Shown: one piece after another, positions 38,547 through 47,674 of the stretch | Layout: each line of letters starts with the position of its first letter | How positions within the stretch are numbered: position 1 is the first letter of the stretch | Assembly (NCBI GenBank): GCA_026388735.1 | Contig: JAPLJG010000003.1 | Span: 1 to 64,000, forward strand | Direction of reading: 5' to 3' | Length of the DNA stretch: 64,000 nt | Source of the DNA: Deltaproteobacteria bacterium | GTDB taxonomy: Bacteria > Desulfobacterota > Desulfobulbia > Desulfobulbales > Desulfurivibrionaceae | Notes under the pieces: model-generated | Databases searched by the model: none | Told to the model about the DNA's origin: nothing | Seen by the model: the letters and a program-made list of their open reading frames with translations, nothing else | Position numbers and translations under genes: made by a program

Positions 38547-39800
38547 ATGAAACTCCCGGAACTCCTTGCCCCAGCAGGCAATTTTGAAAAAATGCAAACC
38601 GCCATCCACTACGGCGCCGATGCCGTCTATCTTGGCGGCAAGAAATTCAGCCTCCGGGCCCATGCCACCAATTTCGGCGAAGAAGAAATCGCCCAGGCCG
38701 TAGCCTATGCCCACAAACGCGGTGTTAAAGTATACACCACCCTCAACATCTTTGCCCACAATGACGATCTTGCAGAGCTGCCCGATTATCTCGCCGCTCT
38801 GCGCGAGGCCAAGGTGGACGGCCTGATCATCTCCGATCCGGGCATCCTCGCCGTGGCCCAGCGGCTGGTGCCGGAACTGCCGATCCATCTCAGCACCCAG
38901 GCCAATGTCACCAATCTGGAGTCCGTCCGTTTCTGGGCAGCTCAGGGGGTTAAGCGGCTCAATCTGGCACGGGAGCTTTCCCTGGCCGAGATCACCGAAA
39001 TCCGGCAGGCCACCGAGACGGAGCTGGAGATTTTTGTGCACGGGGCACTGTGCATCTCCTACTCGGGCCGCTGCCTCCTCAGCCTCTATCTCACCGGCCG
39101 CGACGCCAACCAGGGCAACTGCGCCCATCCCTGCCGGTACCACTATCGGTTGGAAGAGGAAAAACGGCCAGGTCAGTTCTTCCCGGTGGAGGAAGACAGC
39201 CGCGGCACCTATATCTTCAACGCCAAGGACCTCTGCCTACTCAACCGGCTGCCCGAGCTGATCCGGGCCGGGGCGGACAGCCTCAAAATCGAAGGGCGGA
39301 TGAAAAGCGTCTACTATGTGGGAGCCATAACCCGCCTTTACCGGGCAGCCCTTGATTACTGGGCTGCACAAGGCCTTGACGCTGCCCTGCCCGAAGCTTT
39401 TCGGCAGGAGCTGCTAAAAATCGGTTCACGGGGCTACACGGAAAACTTCTTCGACCAGCCGCCCGCCACCGCCGACATGCTTTACGACGGGCCGCAGATC
39501 AGCTACGACTATGCCCCGGTGGGCATAGTTCGCCAGGCAGGCCCCCAGCCGGTTATCGAGGCCCGCAACCCCATCGCGGTGGGTGATCGCCTCGAGTATC
39601 TGGGCCTCAGCCTCGTGAACACAGAACACACCGTGCTCTGTCTAACCAGCCAGAACGGAACCCAACTGCCCCACGCGAACCCGAACAGTCTCATCACCCT
39701 CGCCCTGGACCCTGCTCCAGCAGCCTGCGAAAACAACGGCCTCTTCAGAAAAAAATGGCTCCCTGAACAAAAAATGCCTATACTTGAGCACGTATCGTGA
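38547..39800 (+). CDS. Peptidase U32-family protein (TrhP/YegQ-like)
   Basis: A 417-residue protein of the U32 family. It starts ELLAPAGNFEKMQTAI and has GADAVYLGGKKFSLRA, then the cysteine-bearing signature FVHGALCISYSGRCLLS and GNCAHPCRY. Despite the name, many members (TrhP/RlhA-like) take part in prephenate-dependent hydroxylation of tRNA or rRNA and carry an Fe-S cluster on these cysteines. A role in RNA modification fits the divergent mnmA neighbour, but this is inference. The ATG at 38547 follows AAGG; two TTG codons just before it are possible alternatives. Confidence 0.88.
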   Translation: MKLPELLAPAGNFEKMQTAIHYGADAVYLGGKKFSLRAHATNFGEEEIAQAVAYAHKRGVKVYTTLNIFAHNDDLAELPDYLAALREAKVDGLIISDPGILAVAQRLVPELPIHLSTQANVTNLESVRFWAAQGVKRLNLARELSLAEITEIRQATETELEIFVHGALCISYSGRCLLSLYLTGRDANQGNCAHPCRYHYRLEEEKRPGQFFPVEEDSRGTYIFNAKDLCLLNRLPELIRAGADSLKIEGRMKSVYYVGAITRLYRAALDYWAAQGLDAALPEAFRQELLKIGSRGYTENFFDQPPATADMLYDGPQISYDYAPVGIVRQAGPQPVIEARNPIAVGDRLEYLGLSLVNTEHTVLCLTSQNGTQLPHANPNSLITLALDPAPAACENNGLFRKKWLPEQKMPILEHVS

Positions 39801-39819
39801 ACCACGAGGAGCCACCGCC

Positions 39820-40323
39820 ATGCAGCACATCCTAAGCGTCGTCATGATCCTGATCGGAGCAGTTGTCATGCTCATCAGCCTTGTCAAGGCCAGGGACCTG
39901 CACGTCCTCACCCCCTTCATCCCTGAGCGCAGCAAGCCGGAAATCATCCGCTCCCTGCGCCTGCATCGCGGGCTGATGCTCTTTTTTCTCCTGGGTTACT
40001 GCGTGGTGGCTGGGGTTTTTTTCTTTCGCCTCTCCTTTGTCGGCGAAATCCTCGTTGGCCTGGTCTTTCTCTTTGGCGCCCTCTTCGTCCTCCTTGGCCT
40101 TCACATCCAAACCAGAATGCTTCTTGAGATAAAAAATACCCTGCACGGCCTGTTGCCCATCTGCGCCTCCTGCAAAAAAATCCGCCATGCTGATGGCGAC
40201 CCACACGACCCGGCTTCGTGGAGTACCGTTGAAAAATTCATCTCCGCCAAGACCTCGGCCGATTTCACCCACAGCATCTGCCCGGACTGCCTGAAAAAGC
40301 TCTACCCGGATCTCTATAAATAA
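39820..40323 (+). CDS. Three-TM membrane protein with cysteine-rich signalling tail
   Basis: A 167-residue protein that I cannot name. Hydrophobic helices span about 3-21, 47-66 and 71-93. A helical linker leads to a C-terminal module with LLPICASCKKIR and SICPDCLKKLYP, two CxxC pairs that should bind one metal ion. The same module is often attached to the C-terminus of PAS/histidine-kinase and receiver proteins in deltaproteobacteria, where its role is not known. Here it stands on a bare membrane anchor. A GAGGAG site supports ATG 39820 over an upstream start. Confidence 0.7.
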   Translation: MQHILSVVMILIGAVVMLISLVKARDLHVLTPFIPERSKPEIIRSLRLHRGLMLFFLLGYCVVAGVFFFRLSFVGEILVGLVFLFGALFVLLGLHIQTRMLLEIKNTLHGLLPICASCKKIRHADGDPHDPASWSTVEKFISAKTSADFTHSICPDCLKKLYPDLYK

Positions 40324-40329
40324 TTTCCC

Positions 40330-40878
40330 ATGACTTCCCCTCGTTTTGAACCGTTCCAAGACCGTCTGAGCCGCGATATCAGAAATGAGCTTTCCGCAGC
40401 CCTGCCGCCGGCGCTGGCCCAGAATGATCTTACCCAGGTCCAGACCGTTGCCGACCACTACCTGCAACAAGACCTGGCCGCACCCTATGTCGTTTACATC
40501 AAGACACGATTGGCAGGATACGCCGAGGCCCTTAAGATAATCAGCCGCACCGATGCCGGAGGTGCCTTGGCCAAAGCGCTGGTGTTTTGGGATCTGGGAC
40601 TTTTCTTCGAGGTCCACGAAATTCTGGAGCAAGCCTGGCATGGAGCGCAAGACGCGGAGAAAGAAATTCTCCAGGCTTTAATCCGGGCGGCAGGCTTTTA
40701 TATCAAGGGGGAATACGGCTATTTCGAGGCAGGGGCTAAAATGGCTGGTCGGGCTGTGGCAGCCCTGGAAAAAAACCGGCAGGCCTGCACCGGTTTTGCG
40801 CTGGATAGACTTTTGGAGAGCTTACGAAATCTGGACCATGTCCCGCCGAAACTCTTGCCGCAGAGCCTGGCTCATTGA
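40330..40878 (+). CDS. DUF309-domain protein
   Basis: A 182-residue protein. The central part has the DUF309 pattern FWDLGLFFEVHEILEQAWHGA and a helical continuation (EILQALIRAAGFYIKGE). The N-terminal 70 residues are helical and not recognised. The function of DUF309 proteins is not established. It follows the membrane protein by 6 bases, so they are probably co-transcribed. Its last codons overlap the convergent response-regulator gene by 7 bases. Confidence 0.75.
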   Translation: MTSPRFEPFQDRLSRDIRNELSAALPPALAQNDLTQVQTVADHYLQQDLAAPYVVYIKTRLAGYAEALKIISRTDAGGALAKALVFWDLGLFFEVHEILEQAWHGAQDAEKEILQALIRAAGFYIKGEYGYFEAGAKMAGRAVAALEKNRQACTGFALDRLLESLRNLDHVPPKLLPQSLAH

Positions 40879-41249
40879 ATAACCCGGAGGATTTTCCGTT
40901 CGAGAATCTCCAGGGTGAAGGGCTTTAAAATCAGCTCATCCACCTTGAGCTGCATGGCCATGCTGATCCTGGCCTCGGTGGCCTCCGCCGTCACCATGAT
41001 GAAAGGGATATCCTTGAAAACCTCGCTGGCGCGGATTTCCCGTAGCAGCTCAAAGCCGTTCATCACCGGCATATTCCAATCGGAGATGACAAGATCTATT
41101 TTCTGGGCGTGCAGAATCTTCATGGCCGCGCTGCCATCCTGGGCTTCATAAATTCGATCAAAGCCCATCCGTTGCAACTGCATTTTCATGATATTGCGAA
41201 GCACCGCCGTATCGTCCACGATGAGAATCTCTCTGTTTGCCTGTTTCAT
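40872..41249 (-). CDS. Single-domain CheY-like response regulator
   Basis: A 125-residue receiver with the acidic pair D12-D13, phospho-acceptor D57 (VISDWNMP), T86 in VTAE and K108 in LKPF, so it should be phosphorylated. There is no output domain, as in CheY. No kinase gene is adjacent; the lone cheX at 22.6 kb could act on a protein of this type. Confidence 0.9.
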   Translation of the reverse strand: MKQANREILIVDDTAVLRNIMKMQLQRMGFDRIYEAQDGSAAMKILHAQKIDLVISDWNMPVMNGFELLREIRASEVFKDIPFIMVTAEATEARISMAMQLKVDELILKPFTLEILERKILRVIQ

Positions 41250-41471
41250 TTTTCCCGTCCCTTTCGGATGGTTGACTATTGATGCTTTTACTTATCTTCT
41301 CGGCATCACTTGGAAAAAATATGAGGCGTATTTTCAGAAACTCGCCCTGCCTGCCCGATGCTCAATGGTTTACCAAAAGAAATGATTCTGTTATGATCAG
41401 CTCCTTTATTGTGCTGTCTGTTTGATATTCCTGCCGAATCTCGGCACACAGAACCTAAAACGGAGACTTTC

Positions 41472-42485
41472 ATGGCTGATTCAACCTTGCCGCCATTTAT
41501 CCAGGCTCTGCTTAAGCCTGAGACATACCCCCATCCCGCGCCGGAAATAACCCTGGTGCAAACCCATATCTCCTATGTGCTCCTGGCAGGCGACTTTGTC
41601 TACAAGATCAAGAAGCCCGTGGATTTCGGTTTTCTCAACTTCACCACCCTGGAAAAACGCAAACATTTCTGCGAAGAGGAGTTGCTCTTAAACCGGCGCT
41701 TGTGCCCCTCCCTGTACCTGGGACTGGTGGCGATTACCCAACAGGGCGCAGCCTTTTCCCTGGACGGCCCCGGAGCTCCGGTGGAGTACGCGGTGAAAAT
41801 GGCACGGATGCCGGAAGAGCGGATGATGGCCAAGGTCATCGCCCAAGGCGGACTCAGCAAAGAGATCCTCGATCAAATCATCGCCATCATCGTGCCCTTT
41901 TACGCCAAGGCCGAGAGTGGGCCTGCCATTGAAAAATTCGGCACCGCCCAGGCCGTGGGCGTCAATGTGCTGGAAAATTTTGAACAAACCCAGGGCTTCA
42001 TCGGCTGCGCAGCCCTGAGCCAGGCGCAGTTCGAGGCGATCAGCGGCTACGCCCGCGCTTTTCTTGGGCAAGAAGAACTCTTTGCCGGACGCATTGCCGC
42101 AGGCCGGGTGCGGGATTGCCACGGCGATCTCTATTCCGCCAACATCTGCCTGGCGGACGAGATCTACATCTACGACTGCATCGAGTTCAACCAGCGCTTC
42201 CGGTATTGCGATGTGGCAAGCGACGTGGCTTTTCTGGCCATGGACCTCGACTTCCATGGCCTGCCCGAGCTTTCTGCCTATTTTATCGACCAATTCTGCC
42301 GGGCTGCCGGCGACACCACCCTGCTGCCCATGCTCAACTTCTATAAATGCTACCGGGCTTATGTGCGCGGCAAAATAGGCCTTTTCACCGCCCATGCCCC
42401 GGAGGTTGACCCGGCCACCGCCGAGAACTGCCTGAATCAGGCGAAAAAATACTTCGCCCTGGCTGAACGCTATGCCGCGTCCTGA
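41472..42485 (+). CDS. Aminoglycoside-phosphotransferase-like kinase (COG2187)
   Basis: A 337-residue protein of the kinase-like fold. It has a phosphate-binding N-lobe (SYVLLAGDFVYKIKKPVDFGFLNF) with the lysine pair, and a catalytic loop DCHGDLYSANICL followed by IYIYDCIEFN. In many bacteria this domain is fused to a P-loop kinase. Here the P-loop part is a separate gene that overlaps by 14 bases. The substrate is unknown. The ATG at 41472 after a CGGAG motif is preferred to an upstream GTG at 41409. Confidence 0.85.
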   Translation: MADSTLPPFIQALLKPETYPHPAPEITLVQTHISYVLLAGDFVYKIKKPVDFGFLNFTTLEKRKHFCEEELLLNRRLCPSLYLGLVAITQQGAAFSLDGPGAPVEYAVKMARMPEERMMAKVIAQGGLSKEILDQIIAIIVPFYAKAESGPAIEKFGTAQAVGVNVLENFEQTQGFIGCAALSQAQFEAISGYARAFLGQEELFAGRIAAGRVRDCHGDLYSANICLADEIYIYDCIEFNQRFRYCDVASDVAFLAMDLDFHGLPELSAYFIDQFCRAAGDTTLLPMLNFYKCYRAYVRGKIGLFTAHAPEVDPATAENCLNQAKKYFALAERYAAS

Positions 42486-43038
42486 TCTGTTTATCTTCTT
42501 CGGCCTTATCGCCACCGGCAAGAGCACCGTGGCCCAGGCCTGGGCCGAACGCCGTGGCCTTCGCTATTACAACTCCGACGTGGTGCGCAAGGAGCTGGCC
42601 GGACTCGCCCCCCAGACCCATCAGCGCGAAACCGCTGACCAGGGCATCTATACCAGCGAGTTTACCGCCAAAACCTATGCGGCCCTGCTCGAACGGGCCG
42701 AACAGGATCTGGCCCAGGACCGGGGCGTGGTGCTCGACGCCTCGTACCAACGCGAAGCGGACCGCGACCGAGTACGGATGCTTGCGCAGCGTCTGGGTGT
42801 TCGGCTATACTGTATTCTCTGTGTCTGTCCGGAAGAGGAAATGAAACGCCGCATGGCTCAAAGGGCGCTTGACCCGCAGGCGGTGTCGGATGGACGCTGG
42901 GAAATTTATTTAAAACAGAAAAAGCGGTTTGAATCCCCCACGGAACTTGCCCCGGAGCAACTCATAACCCTGTCAACCGACCTGCCGGTGGAGGCTATTT
43001 TAGATCAGCTTTCCACCCATCTGGAGACGCAACCATGA
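42472..43038 (+). CDS. P-loop kinase-like protein (COG0645)
   Basis: A 188-residue protein with Walker A GLIATGKST at 11-19 and VVLDASYQREADRDR near the middle, as in zeta-toxin/COG0645 kinases. It overlaps the COG2187 gene by 14 bases, and the pair equals the two halves of a fusion protein seen elsewhere. They probably form a two-subunit small-molecule kinase. The stop overlaps the next gene by 4 bases. Confidence 0.8.
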   Translation: MPRPDLFIFFGLIATGKSTVAQAWAERRGLRYYNSDVVRKELAGLAPQTHQRETADQGIYTSEFTAKTYAALLERAEQDLAQDRGVVLDASYQREADRDRVRMLAQRLGVRLYCILCVCPEEEMKRRMAQRALDPQAVSDGRWEIYLKQKKRFESPTELAPEQLITLSTDLPVEAILDQLSTHLETQP

Positions 43039-43466
43039 ATACCAGAATCTATGTCCTGAAGTTCCCCAAGGAAGTCATCGACCAGCCGATCATCAGCAAC
43101 CTGGTGAAAAAATACGACCTGGAATTCAACATCCTCAAGGCCACCATCCTGCTCCAACAGGAAGGGGTCATGGTGCTCGAATTCCTCGGACACAAGGCCA
43201 ATGTCAAAAAGGGCATCGCCTATCTCAACGAGATGGGGGTTTCGGTGAAAAGCATGGCCGGCAACATCCACCGCGACGATGAAAAATGCTACCAATGCGG
43301 GGCCTGCACCGGCGTCTGCCCCACCGGCGCACTCTCGCTCCACCGGCCCGACATGGCGGTGCTCTTTGACGAGGAAAAATGCACGGCCTGTGGCCTCTGT
43401 GTTTCCGTCTGTCCGGCCAGGGCCATGGAAGTCTCCTTGAACGGCAATGTGGAGCTGGCTGCTTAG
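43035..43466 (+). CDS. NIL-domain 2x[4Fe-4S] ferredoxin-like protein
   Basis: A 143-residue protein. Residues about 1-75 form a NIL domain, the ligand-binding module known from methionine importers. Residues about 80-140 hold two CxxCxxCxxxCP motifs (CYQCGACTGVCP and CTACGLCVSVCP) for two [4Fe-4S] clusters. This arrangement is common in methanogens and sulfate reducers, where it has been linked to sulfur assimilation into homocysteine. The gene is coupled to the kinase gene by an ATGA overlap. Confidence 0.88.
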   Translation: MNTRIYVLKFPKEVIDQPIISNLVKKYDLEFNILKATILLQQEGVMVLEFLGHKANVKKGIAYLNEMGVSVKSMAGNIHRDDEKCYQCGACTGVCPTGALSLHRPDMAVLFDEEKCTACGLCVSVCPARAMEVSLNGNVELAA

Positions 43467-43583
43467 GTGCCCCGTTAAGAAATAGCCATCGTCGTTAACA
43501 GCAGCGTAAGCGGCGCTGCTTCGTTACGGCCCCTTATGCCGATCACGATTTTTCAATGTTGTGGTTATTTTTTGAACAACGGC

Positions 43584-45575
43584 CTAAGCCTCCCCGCGAA
43601 TTTCCGAAAGCCTTTCCGCCACGCGGGGGAAGAGGCTGATATCCGTATGGGGCAGAAAATGGGAGGCAATGTACTGCTCCTGGAAATACGCCATCTCCGA
43701 AAGCTCGAAACTGGTCATCTTCCGCACCACCTCCACCACATCCTGCCTGATATGGTTGCTCATCTCGCTCATCCAGGCGCCCATGAGCGAGCCGTTGCCC
43801 ACATAGAGCACCCGGCTGGCTTCCACCTGGGGCAGCAGCCCCACGGTCATGGCCGAATCCAGGTCAATATAGCTGCCAAAGGCCCCGGCCAGGATAACCT
43901 GCTCGATATCGGTGATGGCCAAGCCAACCTGCTCCACCAGGGTTGTAATCCCGGCATAGATCGCCGCCTTGGCCCGGATGAAGTTTTCGATATCCACCTC
44001 GTTGATGACGATATCGTATTCCGTGCCCGCCTCTTCCCGCCAGACCAGCACATACTCATGGCCGCTGCGCCCTTCGCGGATTCGATCAGTGGCAAGATCC
44101 CGCCTAAATTTCCCGCTTCTACCCACCACCCCATGCTCAAAAAGGGTGGCGATAATGGCCAGCAGGCCTGAGCCGCAGATCCCCACCGGCGGTTTGTTGC
44201 CCAGAGTGATGTTCATCGGCTCAAGGGTCTGGGGGTTGAGGCTGAAATCCTCGATGGCGCCAATGGCCGCCCGCATCCCGTGGGTAATGCCGCCTCCCTC
44301 AAAGGCCGGGCCGGCGGAACAGGCCGCGCACACCAGCCATTCCCGGTTGCCCACGACAATCTCCGCGTTGGTGCCGATATCAATGTAGAGGGTGATCAGT
44401 TCGGTGCGGTACATGCCCGAGCCCATGACCCCGGCAACAATATCGCCCCCCACATAACTGGAAATGGACGGGTAGACCAGGGCCACGGCGGAGTGCGGCA
44501 GATTGATACCCAAATCTGTTGCCCGGATAGGCGGCAGGAAGGTGGTCACCGGCACATATGGGGCTCGGCGGATGTTGTCCGGCTCCAGGCCCAGGAGCAG
44601 ATGGGTCATGGTGGTATTGCCCGCCAGGGTGATGGAGGTGATCTCCTCGCGACTGATGCTGCCTTTTTCGCTATTGTCTGCTGGTTTGGCCGTGCCCAGC
44701 AAGGTGTCGAGGATACTGTTGATGGTGGTGGCCACAAGCTCCTGCATCTTGGCCAGGCCTTCCTTTTTTTCCGCGACGATAATCCGGGAGATCACGTCCT
44801 CGCCATAGCCAAGCTGACCGTTGTATTCCCCTGCCCTGGCCAGAACCTTGCCGGAACTCAGGTCCACCAGCACCCCATAGACCGAGGTGGTGCCGATGTC
44901 AAAGGCAAGACCAAAACTGCGCTTAGACCAGTCGCCACCCTGGATATTGGTGAGATAGGATTTTCCCTGGGCATTTACCGGGCGAGCACAGGTAACCGTG
45001 ATCCGAAAATTGTCTTCCCGCAGGGCCTTGCGCAGCTTGCGCAAAACCGCCAGGTTGAATACCACCCGGTGTTCGTTGTACTGGCTGCTGAGCAAATGAA
45101 TAACCCGCCCGGCATCGGCCATGTTGTCCTTCACCGATGGAGGAGAAACATCCAAACATATCTTGACCACCGGCGGGACAAAAATACCCTGCTCCCGGAG
45201 ATCCTCGATGTCGTACACATGCATCCGGGCGCGATGCCTCAGCGGGACAGCGGTCCCCAACCCCCCGATTTTCAAGCCGGAGGTTTCCGGCACCCGGATG
45301 ACAGCATCACTTGTAATTGTTGCCGTGCAGGCCTGGCGGTATCCGGCCGCTCTCTCCTGGGGGCTGAATTTTTCGCTCAGCCCCCCGTCAACCGCGCCCT
45401 TTTCGATGATGACCTTGCATTTGCCACACACCCCGCTGCCACCGCAGGAAGCATTGATATGAATACCTGCCTCTCGGGCCGCCTTGATGATCGACATACC
45501 TACCCCGGCCTGCACCTTCCTGCCACTGGGCTCAAAAACGATGGTATGGGTCGCCTGACTGTCTGCTTCGTTCAT
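43584..45575 (-). CDS. Corrinoid-activator-like ASKHA protein with 2Fe-2S domain
   Basis: A 663-residue protein. The N-terminal 90 residues are a plant-type [2Fe-2S] ferredoxin domain (CGGSGVCGKCKV and a distal cysteine in YRQACTA). The rest is an ASKHA-fold ATPase of the RACo/DUF4445 family (AFDIGTTSVYGVLVDLSSG, SITLAGNTTMTHLLLG, YIDIGTNAEIVVGN, LAGAFGSYIDLDSAM). RACo proteins use ATP to reduce the cobalt of corrinoid proteins back to Co(I). No corrinoid protein or methyltransferase gene is nearby, so the target must lie elsewhere. The ATG at 45575 follows a GAGGG site. Confidence 0.88.
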   Translation of the reverse strand: MNEADSQATHTIVFEPSGRKVQAGVGMSIIKAAREAGIHINASCGGSGVCGKCKVIIEKGAVDGGLSEKFSPQERAAGYRQACTATITSDAVIRVPETSGLKIGGLGTAVPLRHRARMHVYDIEDLREQGIFVPPVVKICLDVSPPSVKDNMADAGRVIHLLSSQYNEHRVVFNLAVLRKLRKALREDNFRITVTCARPVNAQGKSYLTNIQGGDWSKRSFGLAFDIGTTSVYGVLVDLSSGKVLARAGEYNGQLGYGEDVISRIIVAEKKEGLAKMQELVATTINSILDTLLGTAKPADNSEKGSISREEITSITLAGNTTMTHLLLGLEPDNIRRAPYVPVTTFLPPIRATDLGINLPHSAVALVYPSISSYVGGDIVAGVMGSGMYRTELITLYIDIGTNAEIVVGNREWLVCAACSAGPAFEGGGITHGMRAAIGAIEDFSLNPQTLEPMNITLGNKPPVGICGSGLLAIIATLFEHGVVGRSGKFRRDLATDRIREGRSGHEYVLVWREEAGTEYDIVINEVDIENFIRAKAAIYAGITTLVEQVGLAITDIEQVILAGAFGSYIDLDSAMTVGLLPQVEASRVLYVGNGSLMGAWMSEMSNHIRQDVVEVVRKMTSFELSEMAYFQEQYIASHFLPHTDISLFPRVAERLSEIRGEA

Positions 45576-45730
45576 CTCCCGCCCTCTTTGCCTGGCCCTC
45601 TTTCCTTGCTTGCGGCACACACGCGGCCCAGTTGTGCCTGATCTTTGCCTTTATCTTATAACGTGGGTGCGGCTTACCGCAATGCCCGTTTTCACCCCAT
45701 CGTCTTCGCGCACTTCCTGAAAATAAAAAA

Positions 45731-45755
45731 GGCCCCCGCGTCATCAACGGAAGCC
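45731..45755 (-). terminator. Terminator after the rubredoxin-like gene
   Basis: On the minus strand GGCTTCCG pairs with CGGGGGCC (two G-U pairs) and is followed by TTTTTT, 28 bases past the stop codon. Confidence 0.7.
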
Positions 45756-45782
45756 TTCGCAGAGACCATCCTTACCGTGTGG

Positions 45783-45932
45783 CTATTTCTTTGCCTTGCA
45801 GCCGCACCCACAACCCGAGGCTTTCTCCTCTTTTTTGATCATGCAGTCGCTGCCGCCGCAATCGGTGCATTTTTTGGGCTTGCACCTGCCCTCTTTGGTT
45901 GCCCCACATTTTTCACATTTGAATATTGCCAT
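45783..45932 (-). CDS. Small rubredoxin-like metal-binding protein
   Basis: A 49-residue protein. It starts with FKCEKCGATKEGRCKPKKC, a CxxC plus RCKPKKC pattern of the RCKP-type rubredoxin-like family, has a second CxxC in CTDCGG, and ends in a run of Cys-Gly pairs (CGCGCK). It should bind Fe or Zn. GGAGGTGG 6 bases before ATG 45932 fixes the start; the longer frame from 46043 lacks this. It is probably transcribed alone, with its own terminator. Confidence 0.8.
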   Translation of the reverse strand: MAIFKCEKCGATKEGRCKPKKCTDCGGSDCMIKKEEKASGCGCGCKAKK

Positions 45933-46232
45933 TCTGCCACCTCCGGTATCTTGTTGAACGGTTATGTTGTACAAGACGAGATGTTCGTCTTGCCAGATGC
46001 TTCGCGTGAAGCCTTTCCCTTGGGCATTGCGGCAACGCCCCACTTCTGCGCATAGAACTCCTCAGATAATTTTCTCGCCTGGTCGCTGCAGGTGCATTAT
46101 TCTACCTACAGTCCTTATAGCTCTTGGCATTACAACTTTTACAAACTTTCTGAAACGAAGTTGTTTCTGGGAATTATTCCTATAAATAGGCAATATGATC
46201 CGGTATTGCAACAAGTAAATAGAGGTATATGT

Positions 46233-47387
46233 ATGAATATCAACTGCGAACGGCTTGCCCAGGTTTTCACCGCCATGTGTACCATCGACAGTCCCTCAGG
46301 CAAAGAAGCTAAGCTGGCCCGGTTTCTCAAAGACCTCTTTGCGCAGGAGTTTCCCGAAGCCGATATCATCGAGGACGACTCGGCCAACACCACCGGTTCC
46401 GACTCCAACAATCTGGTCATCCACTTCCCCGGCAACCTCTCTGGGGAACCGATCTTTTTCAATTGCCACCTGGACACAGTGGAACCTTCCAGAGGCGTGG
46501 CGGTCGTGCGGGAGGGAACGCGGTTTTCCAGTGCAGGCGAGACCATCCTCGGCGGGGATGACAAGGCCGGCATCGCAATACTCATCGAGTCCATCCGGGC
46601 CATAAAAGAAGCAGGCACCCCACATCTCCCATTCGATCTCGTCTTTACAACCTGTGAAGAGATTGGCCTGCGCGGCGCCAAGGCACTGGACCTCTCCCTG
46701 CTCCGCGCCAAGGAAGGCTACGCCCTGGACAGTAGCGGGGTAGATCTGCTCATTATCGGTGCCCCGGCCGCCAACCATTTTCACTTCACCATCACCGGAG
46801 CAGCCGCCCACGCTGGCCTGCACCCGGAGCGGGGAATCAACGCCATCCAGCTTGCAGCCCGCTGCCTTGCCGACCTGCCGCTGGGCCGTCTTGACGAAGA
46901 AAGCACCGCCAATATCGGCCGCATCACCGGAGGCACGGCGACAAACATCATTCCAGAAAACGTCCTAGTGGAAGGGGAAGTTCGGAGCCATTCTCCGGAA
47001 AAACTCACTACGTTTTCCCAACAGATCAAGGATACGGTTCAGGCCACCATTGATAGCTGGACTCCGAATTCTGGTGCACAGCTCGGGGCGGGGGTCCGGC
47101 CCCGTCTTGATTTCCACCTCACCCAAGAATACCCAGCCATGCATATTGACCGCAACGCCTCCGTCCTGCAACGGGTTGGCAAAGCCGCCGCCCACCTCCA
47201 GCGGGAAATCCGTTACGAGCGAGCTGGCGGCGGCAGCGATGCCAACATTTTCACCGGAAAAGGCCTGCAAACCGCCATCATCGGAATCGGCATGGACCAT
47301 GTCCATAGCACCGAAGAATCCATTGACCTGTGCGACATGGAACGCACAACCGAACTGGTTATCACTATCTTAACTACCCAGAATTAA
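46233..47387 (+). CDS. M20 metallopeptidase (PepT-like)
   Basis: A 384-residue zinc peptidase. The metal-site motifs are CHLDTVEP near 85, LGGDDKAG near 114 and TTCEEIGLRGAK near 147. A dimerisation domain carries the ITGAAAHAGLHPERGINAI stretch. It is close to the tripeptidase T/PepT group and should cleave small peptides in the cytosol. The ATG at 46233 after AGAGG is preferred to an upstream start at 46092. Next to the parABS locus only by position. Confidence 0.88.
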   Translation: MNINCERLAQVFTAMCTIDSPSGKEAKLARFLKDLFAQEFPEADIIEDDSANTTGSDSNNLVIHFPGNLSGEPIFFNCHLDTVEPSRGVAVVREGTRFSSAGETILGGDDKAGIAILIESIRAIKEAGTPHLPFDLVFTTCEEIGLRGAKALDLSLLRAKEGYALDSSGVDLLIIGAPAANHFHFTITGAAAHAGLHPERGINAIQLAARCLADLPLGRLDEESTANIGRITGGTATNIIPENVLVEGEVRSHSPEKLTTFSQQIKDTVQATIDSWTPNSGAQLGAGVRPRLDFHLTQEYPAMHIDRNASVLQRVGKAAAHLQREIRYERAGGGSDANIFTGKGLQTAIIGIGMDHVHSTEESIDLCDMERTTELVITILTTQN

Positions 47388-47403
47388 AACAAAAAATACA
47401 GCG

Positions 47404-47419
47404 TGTTTCACGTGGAACA
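47404..47419. other. parS site 1
   Basis: TGTTTCACGTGGAACA matches the ParB-binding consensus TGTTTCACGTGAAACA at 15 of 16 positions. It lies 17 bases past the M20 peptidase stop. Confidence 0.9.
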
Positions 47420-47458
47420 CCCGGGAATATTGCGCACAATTGCCCCGCCCAATCCGAA

Positions 47459-47494
47459 CGCCTACAAACAACCGCCGATGGTTGTTTGTAGGCG
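47459..47494. repeat. 15-base perfect inverted repeat
   Basis: CGCCTACAAACAACC and its exact complement enclose a 6-base GCCGAT loop. There is no U tract, so this is not a typical terminator, although it may end the peptidase transcript. Confidence 0.75.
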
Positions 47495-47642
47495 GAAAAC
47501 TCCCTTTCCCAATCACCGCAACAAAACCGAAGACAAAATCCGCATCTCGCCAGAAAATCATTTATTATGCACCTTACAAAGCAAACGCAGATTTGGCGCT
47601 ACACAACACATAACTACCTTAAATTAAACAATAAATGCTACT

Positions 47643-47658
47643 TGTTTCACGTGAAACA
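47643..47658. other. parS site 2
   Basis: TGTTTCACGTGAAACA, an exact canonical parS, lies about 175 bases upstream of parA. ParB should bind here, spread along DNA and mark the origin-proximal domain. Confidence 0.95.
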
Positions 47659-47674
47659 ATCGCCGAAAATCGCC

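Noticed and set aside
43500-43520. Terminator between the NIL-ferredoxin and the ASKHA gene
   Set aside because: There is a 7-base AGCAGCG/CGCTGCT stem but no U tract on either strand, so I do not call it.
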